DNA of 8,629 nucleotides from NCBI GenBank assembly GCA_035286585.1, contig DATEDC010000075.1, positions 1 to 8,629 of the forward strand, written 5' to 3'. This DNA comes from DSOS01 sp035286585 (lineage in GTDB: Bacteria; Chloroflexota; Anaerolineae; Anaerolineales; UBA4823). Below the pieces are notes generated by a model. The model saw only the letters and a program-made list of their open reading frames with translations. It did not search any database and was not told the origin of the DNA. Shown in pieces: positions 6,459-8,629 of the stretch (position 1 is the first letter of the stretch; each line of letters opens with the position of its first letter). Both the position numbers and the translations under genes were made by a program.

Positions 6459-6500
6459 GGCGAGTAATTCGCCCAAAGAGGAGAAACCCTCGGTTTCTCC
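6459..6500 (+). promoter_or_regulatory. Tandem hairpins in the leader of the receiver-PP2C gene
   Basis: GGCGA (6459-6463) pairs with TCGCC (6469-6473) around a 5-base loop. GGAGAAACC (6480-6488) pairs perfectly with GGTTTCTCC (6492-6500) around a CTC triloop. The second stem ends 30 bases before the ATG at 6531 and about 18 bases before the GAAGG Shine-Dalgarno (6519-6523). GAAACC at 6438-6443 could compete for the same GGTTTC strand (6492-6497), so alternative pairings are possible. A leader-RNA control role is inference; no known riboswitch is recognised. Confidence 0.45.
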
Positions 6501-6530
6501 GGGAATCGCCAGACTCCTGAAGGTAAATCG

Positions 6531-7712
6531 ATGAGCCTGAAGAAACAAATCCGGGTGGCCTTGGCCGAAAGCCAGCCAGACGTGCGCCAGAGCCTCAGCG
6601 ATTTTATGCTGAGCAGCGCCGGGCTGCGCCTGGTTGGCAATGCAGCAGATGCCGAGGAGGCCGTCCAGCTTTGTCAACTTGTCCAGCCGGACGTGATCTT
6701 GATCGCCGAGGATATCCCTGCAAGGGGCGGAATCGAGGCCGCTCGCCTGATCCTGCGCCGTTGGCCGCTCATCAAGGTCATCCTGCTGGTCGATTCTGAG
6801 GACGACCACCTGGCTAAAAACGCCCTGGAAGCGGGGGTCAGCGGCGTCGTCTTGAAAGACATCCGCCTCGAGCAGTTGCAGCAGGTCATCTCAGCGGTCT
6901 GTTTAACAGCCCGAGAGGCGCCTGATGTTCCTGACGGCCAGGCCTCCCAATTTCGCTTGCCCGCCAGCCCGGCGGACCTGTCCAGGGAGCTGGCTGATGC
7001 GGCCCGGGTGCAGGCCAGTTTCATGCCGCTCAGCCCGCCGCTCATCTCGGGCTGGGATATTTCCGCCCGGCTGGTGCCTGCCCGGGAAACCTCCGGGGAT
7101 TTCTACGACTTTATCCCCCTGCCGAACGGGAACCTGGGGCTCGTGATCGCCGATGTGACCGACAAAGGGATGGGCGCGGCCCTGTTCATGGCGATGAGCA
7201 GCACCTTGATCCGCACCTATGCCAGCCTGTATCCCACATTGCCGGCCTTTGTCATAGGGGTGGTCAACCAGCGCATCCTGGAGGGCAGCGGCGGCAGCAT
7301 GCACGTCACCGCCTTCTACGGCGTGCTGGAACTCGACACGGGTCGCTTGAGCTATGTCAACGCGGGGCACAACCCCCCCTACCTGCTCACCACCCGCAAG
7401 GGCAAGCCTTTTGATAAGTTAAAAGCCACCGGCACGCCGTTGGGTGTAACCGAGAACAATTATTTCCAGCAGAAAGTGATCCGCCTGGCACGGGAGGATA
7501 CCCTGCTGCTGTACACCGATGGGATTGTCGAGGCGCGCAGCCCGCTGGGCGGTTATTTTGGCGAGCAGCGCCTGCTGGCCTCGGCGCGCTCCGTCCCGCC
7601 AGGAGCGGCTCGCGACGTGCAGGAAGCCGTTTTTGCTGCCGTGTATCAATTCTTAGCTGGCGCCTCGGTCGAAGACGACATGGCTTTGATGGTCGTGGCT
7701 CGCCAGCCCTGA
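6531..7712 (+). CDS. Receiver-like domain fused to a SpoIIE-type PP2C serine/threonine phosphatase
   Basis: A 393-residue cytoplasmic protein. Residues 7-122 have the response-regulator receiver fold, and about 150-391 are a PP2C phosphatase of the SpoIIE/RsbU class, which typically dephosphorylates anti-sigma-factor antagonists. The phosphatase is complete: GDFYDF (189-194, metal ligand Asp190), VIADVTDKGMGAALFMA (205-221, Asp208), NAGHNPPYLL (277-286), LLLYTDGIVEA (325-335, Asp330) and EDDMALMVV (381-389). The receiver is degenerate. In PDVILIAEDIP the phosphorylated Asp position is Ala59; the usual acidic pair is Glu13-Ser14; the conserved Thr/Ser position appears to be Val87; only Lys109 (VVLKD) remains. 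It therefore probably cannot be switched by ordinary phosphorylation. No anti-sigma or STAS gene lies next to it, so the target is unknown. The start has GAAGG (6519-6523) 7 bases upstream. The 3' end overlaps a convergent small ORF. Confidence 0.93.
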   Translation: MSLKKQIRVALAESQPDVRQSLSDFMLSSAGLRLVGNAADAEEAVQLCQLVQPDVILIAEDIPARGGIEAARLILRRWPLIKVILLVDSEDDHLAKNALEAGVSGVVLKDIRLEQLQQVISAVCLTAREAPDVPDGQASQFRLPASPADLSRELADAARVQASFMPLSPPLISGWDISARLVPARETSGDFYDFIPLPNGNLGLVIADVTDKGMGAALFMAMSSTLIRTYASLYPTLPAFVIGVVNQRILEGSGGSMHVTAFYGVLELDTGRLSYVNAGHNPPYLLTTRKGKPFDKLKATGTPLGVTENNYFQQKVIRLAREDTLLLYTDGIVEARSPLGGYFGEQRLLASARSVPPGAARDVQEAVFAAVYQFLAGASVEDDMALMVVARQP

Positions 7713-7897
7713 GGGGCTCCGGGCGAGCCCAGGGCGGCGTTCGCCGGGTTGCCTTCGCCGTAGCCGTCCTTTTCCCGGATAGAAAACCCGCTCGTTGCGT
7801 GTTTATCCCAGGCGCTGTTCCACAGCAGGCGGTAAAACAGCCAGTACGCCGCCCCCACCAGCCCGAAAAACCCCAGCAAACCCAGGATCGTAGCCAT
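7646..7897 (-). CDS. Small hypothetical one-helix membrane protein
   Basis: An 83-residue reading frame begins MATILGLLGFFGLVGAAYWL, a convincing membrane helix of about 20 residues. A Trp/Tyr/Arg-rich stretch (YWLFYRLLWNSAW) and a hydrophilic tail of about 50 residues follow. ATG at 7897-7895 has GAGG 6 bases upstream (7907-7904); a GTG one codon earlier is possible. That GAGG lies in a 5-bp hairpin, GCCTC-AGC-GAGGC (7915-7903), which may limit translation. The last 67 bases overlap the 3' end of the phosphatase gene on the other strand, and two GC-rich hairpins after the phosphatase stop fall inside the tail, so the C-terminus is less certain. I do not recognise a family. The helix and ribosome site favour a real gene, but a chance frame cannot be ruled out. 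Confidence 0.45.
   Translation of the reverse strand: MATILGLLGFFGLVGAAYWLFYRLLWNSAWDKHATSGFSIREKDGYGEGNPANAALGSPGAPQGWRATTIKAMSSSTEAPAKN
7714..7746. other. Two GC-rich hairpins just after the receiver-PP2C stop codon
   Basis: GGGCTC (7714-7719) pairs with GAGCCC (7725-7730), starting two bases after the TGA. CGGC (7735-7738) pairs with GCCG (7743-7746). There is no T-run, so they may stabilise the transcript end or slow the polymerase rather than form a standard terminator. Confidence 0.35.
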
Positions 7898-8142
7898 CAC
7901 TTGCCTCGCTGAGGCATAGACGCTTTCCGCGCCCGCCTGGTTCCTGAAAACTGTAGCCCCGTCAGGTCTCAGTTCCTATGGAATTCAAACGGGCCTTGAA
8001 CACTATATTTACCAGCCAAACATAAAATTTTGCAACGACCGGAAGGGATTTCGGGTTTAACTGCAAAACGTCTGCGGAATCGGGTTCATCAACCCAGAAT
8101 GGTTCAGGTGGGAGATTGCTTCTGGAGTGCATGATTGCTCGC

Positions 8143-8568
8143 CTAATCTGAACCTAAATCTTCCTGCCCGATTTCCACCTCTCTCCCTGGGTCTCCATAG
8201 CTCGGACGATGCTCAGCCCGCAGCTGCTCCCATTCTCTGCCCCGGTAGGCGCGGAGTGTGAATGCGATTTGCTCATCGAACGCCGCAGGGTTGTAAGAGA
8301 AGATCAAAGGGCGGAGCTCGATCTTCCATCCGTGTAGGTGATCGTGGTCAACCAATGCTTCCCGATCACGGCTGTTCCCCGTAAAGAAAATGGCAATTCC
8401 TCCTGGGGAGCCAATGAAGTGATCGTGAAACAAAACAAGAGGGAGGTTTCTATCACCAATGAATTCGTTGAATGCTCGATTAGCCTCTGCAGCAGAAAGC
8501 TCGTCCGGGGAGAGTGCATAGAGCAGGATGCACCTGGGTTTCCTGATTCGAGTTAGATCGTAGCTCAT
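8143..8568 (-). CDS. Conserved-looking hypothetical protein, 141 residues
   Basis: I do not recognise an established functional family. The protein is soluble by eye, with no signal peptide or membrane helix. It starts MSYDLTRIRKPRCILLYALS, an N-terminal strand pattern. PLVLFHDHFIGSPGGIAIFF (43-62) follows, with a His-Asp-His cluster, then a second His/Asp-rich stretch DHDHLHGW (74-81), and FDEQIAFTLRAYRGREWEQL (97-116). The ordered alternation of strands and loops and the biased residues suggest a folded alpha/beta protein, and the His/Asp clusters could bind metal, but that is inference. ATG at 8568-8566 has AGGA (8579-8576) 7 bases upstream. The coding DNA looks less GC-rich than the genes to its left. 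It is probably monocistronic: the next minus-strand start is about 245 bases downstream of its stop. Confidence 0.8.
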   Translation of the reverse strand: MSYDLTRIRKPRCILLYALSPDELSAAEANRAFNEFIGDRNLPLVLFHDHFIGSPGGIAIFFTGNSRDREALVDHDHLHGWKIELRPLIFSYNPAAFDEQIAFTLRAYRGREWEQLRAEHRPSYGDPGREVEIGQEDLGSD

Positions 8569-8575
8569 GTTTATT

Positions 8576-8579
8576 TCCT
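8576..8579 (-). promoter_or_regulatory. Ribosome binding site of the 141-residue gene
   Basis: AGGA on the minus strand lies 7 bases before the ATG at 8568 in an A-rich context. No clear -35/-10 pair was found in the 50 bases left before the window edge. Confidence 0.6.
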
Positions 8580-8629
8580 ATGTCTACATTCTTGTCGCAT
8601 AACAATACAGCCTGGTGCATGCCGGGTGA

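Noticed and set aside
7898..8142. Possible gene, promoter or terminator in the 245-base gap before the 141-residue gene.
   Set aside because: No frame with a ribosome site is seen. The GGGTT-CATC-AACCC stem (8082-8095) has only 5 bp and no T-run, and TTGAAC near 7996 has no -10 at proper spacing.

Overview
The window looks like ordinary chromosomal DNA, not a mobile element, from a GC-rich free-living bacterium. The gene set fits the Chloroflexota (Anaerolineae-like): a receiver-PP2C phosphatase with a DVTDKG motif, a stand-alone PEP/pyruvate-binding ATP-grasp protein, a VIT/CCC1 transporter, and a dnaN that is not beside dnaA or recF. This placement is inferred from family resemblance, not from a marker tree. 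I saw no transposase, CRISPR array, tRNA, rRNA or cluster of DnaA boxes.

Left part (1-3774, minus strand). Three genes read leftwards: the sliding clamp dnaN, a 774-residue protein with the ATP-grasp domain of PEP synthase/pyruvate phosphate dikinase but without its phosphohistidine and PEP domains, and the first 75 codons of a deoxynucleoside kinase that runs off the window. Gaps are 73 and 15 bases, so one operon is likely. It would combine the replication clamp, dNTP salvage and a nucleotide- or pyruvate-related enzyme. The 73-base gap holds an 11-bp perfect inverted repeat. A dnaN promoter with a perfect TATAAT lies at 3797-3825.

Middle part (3859-6201, plus strand). Two metal transporters follow. 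The first is a CDF-family exporter with three tandem C-terminal cytoplasmic domains; it appears to have lost the last Asp of its transmembrane metal site. The second is a VIT1/CCC1-family Fe/Mn transporter. Together they suggest divalent-metal export or storage. The CDF promoter is an extended -10 element placed so close to the ATG that the mRNA would be leaderless or nearly so. It lies back to back with the dnaN promoter.

Right part (6202-8629). A 329-base intergenic stretch holds a 12-bp perfect inverted repeat and then a run of small hairpins. These lead into a plus-strand regulator: a receiver domain lacking its phosphorylatable Asp, fused to a complete SpoIIE-type PP2C phosphatase. Two minus-strand genes follow: a small one-helix membrane protein whose 3' end overlaps the phosphatase gene, and a 141-residue protein of unknown function. 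The 245 bases between these two (7898-8142) hold no gene I can support.

The strongest leads are the substituted catalytic or phosphorylation residues (CDF Ser170, receiver Ala59), the incomplete PPDK-like enzyme inside a replication operon, and the two structured intergenic regions. I do not see a clearly new multi-gene system.
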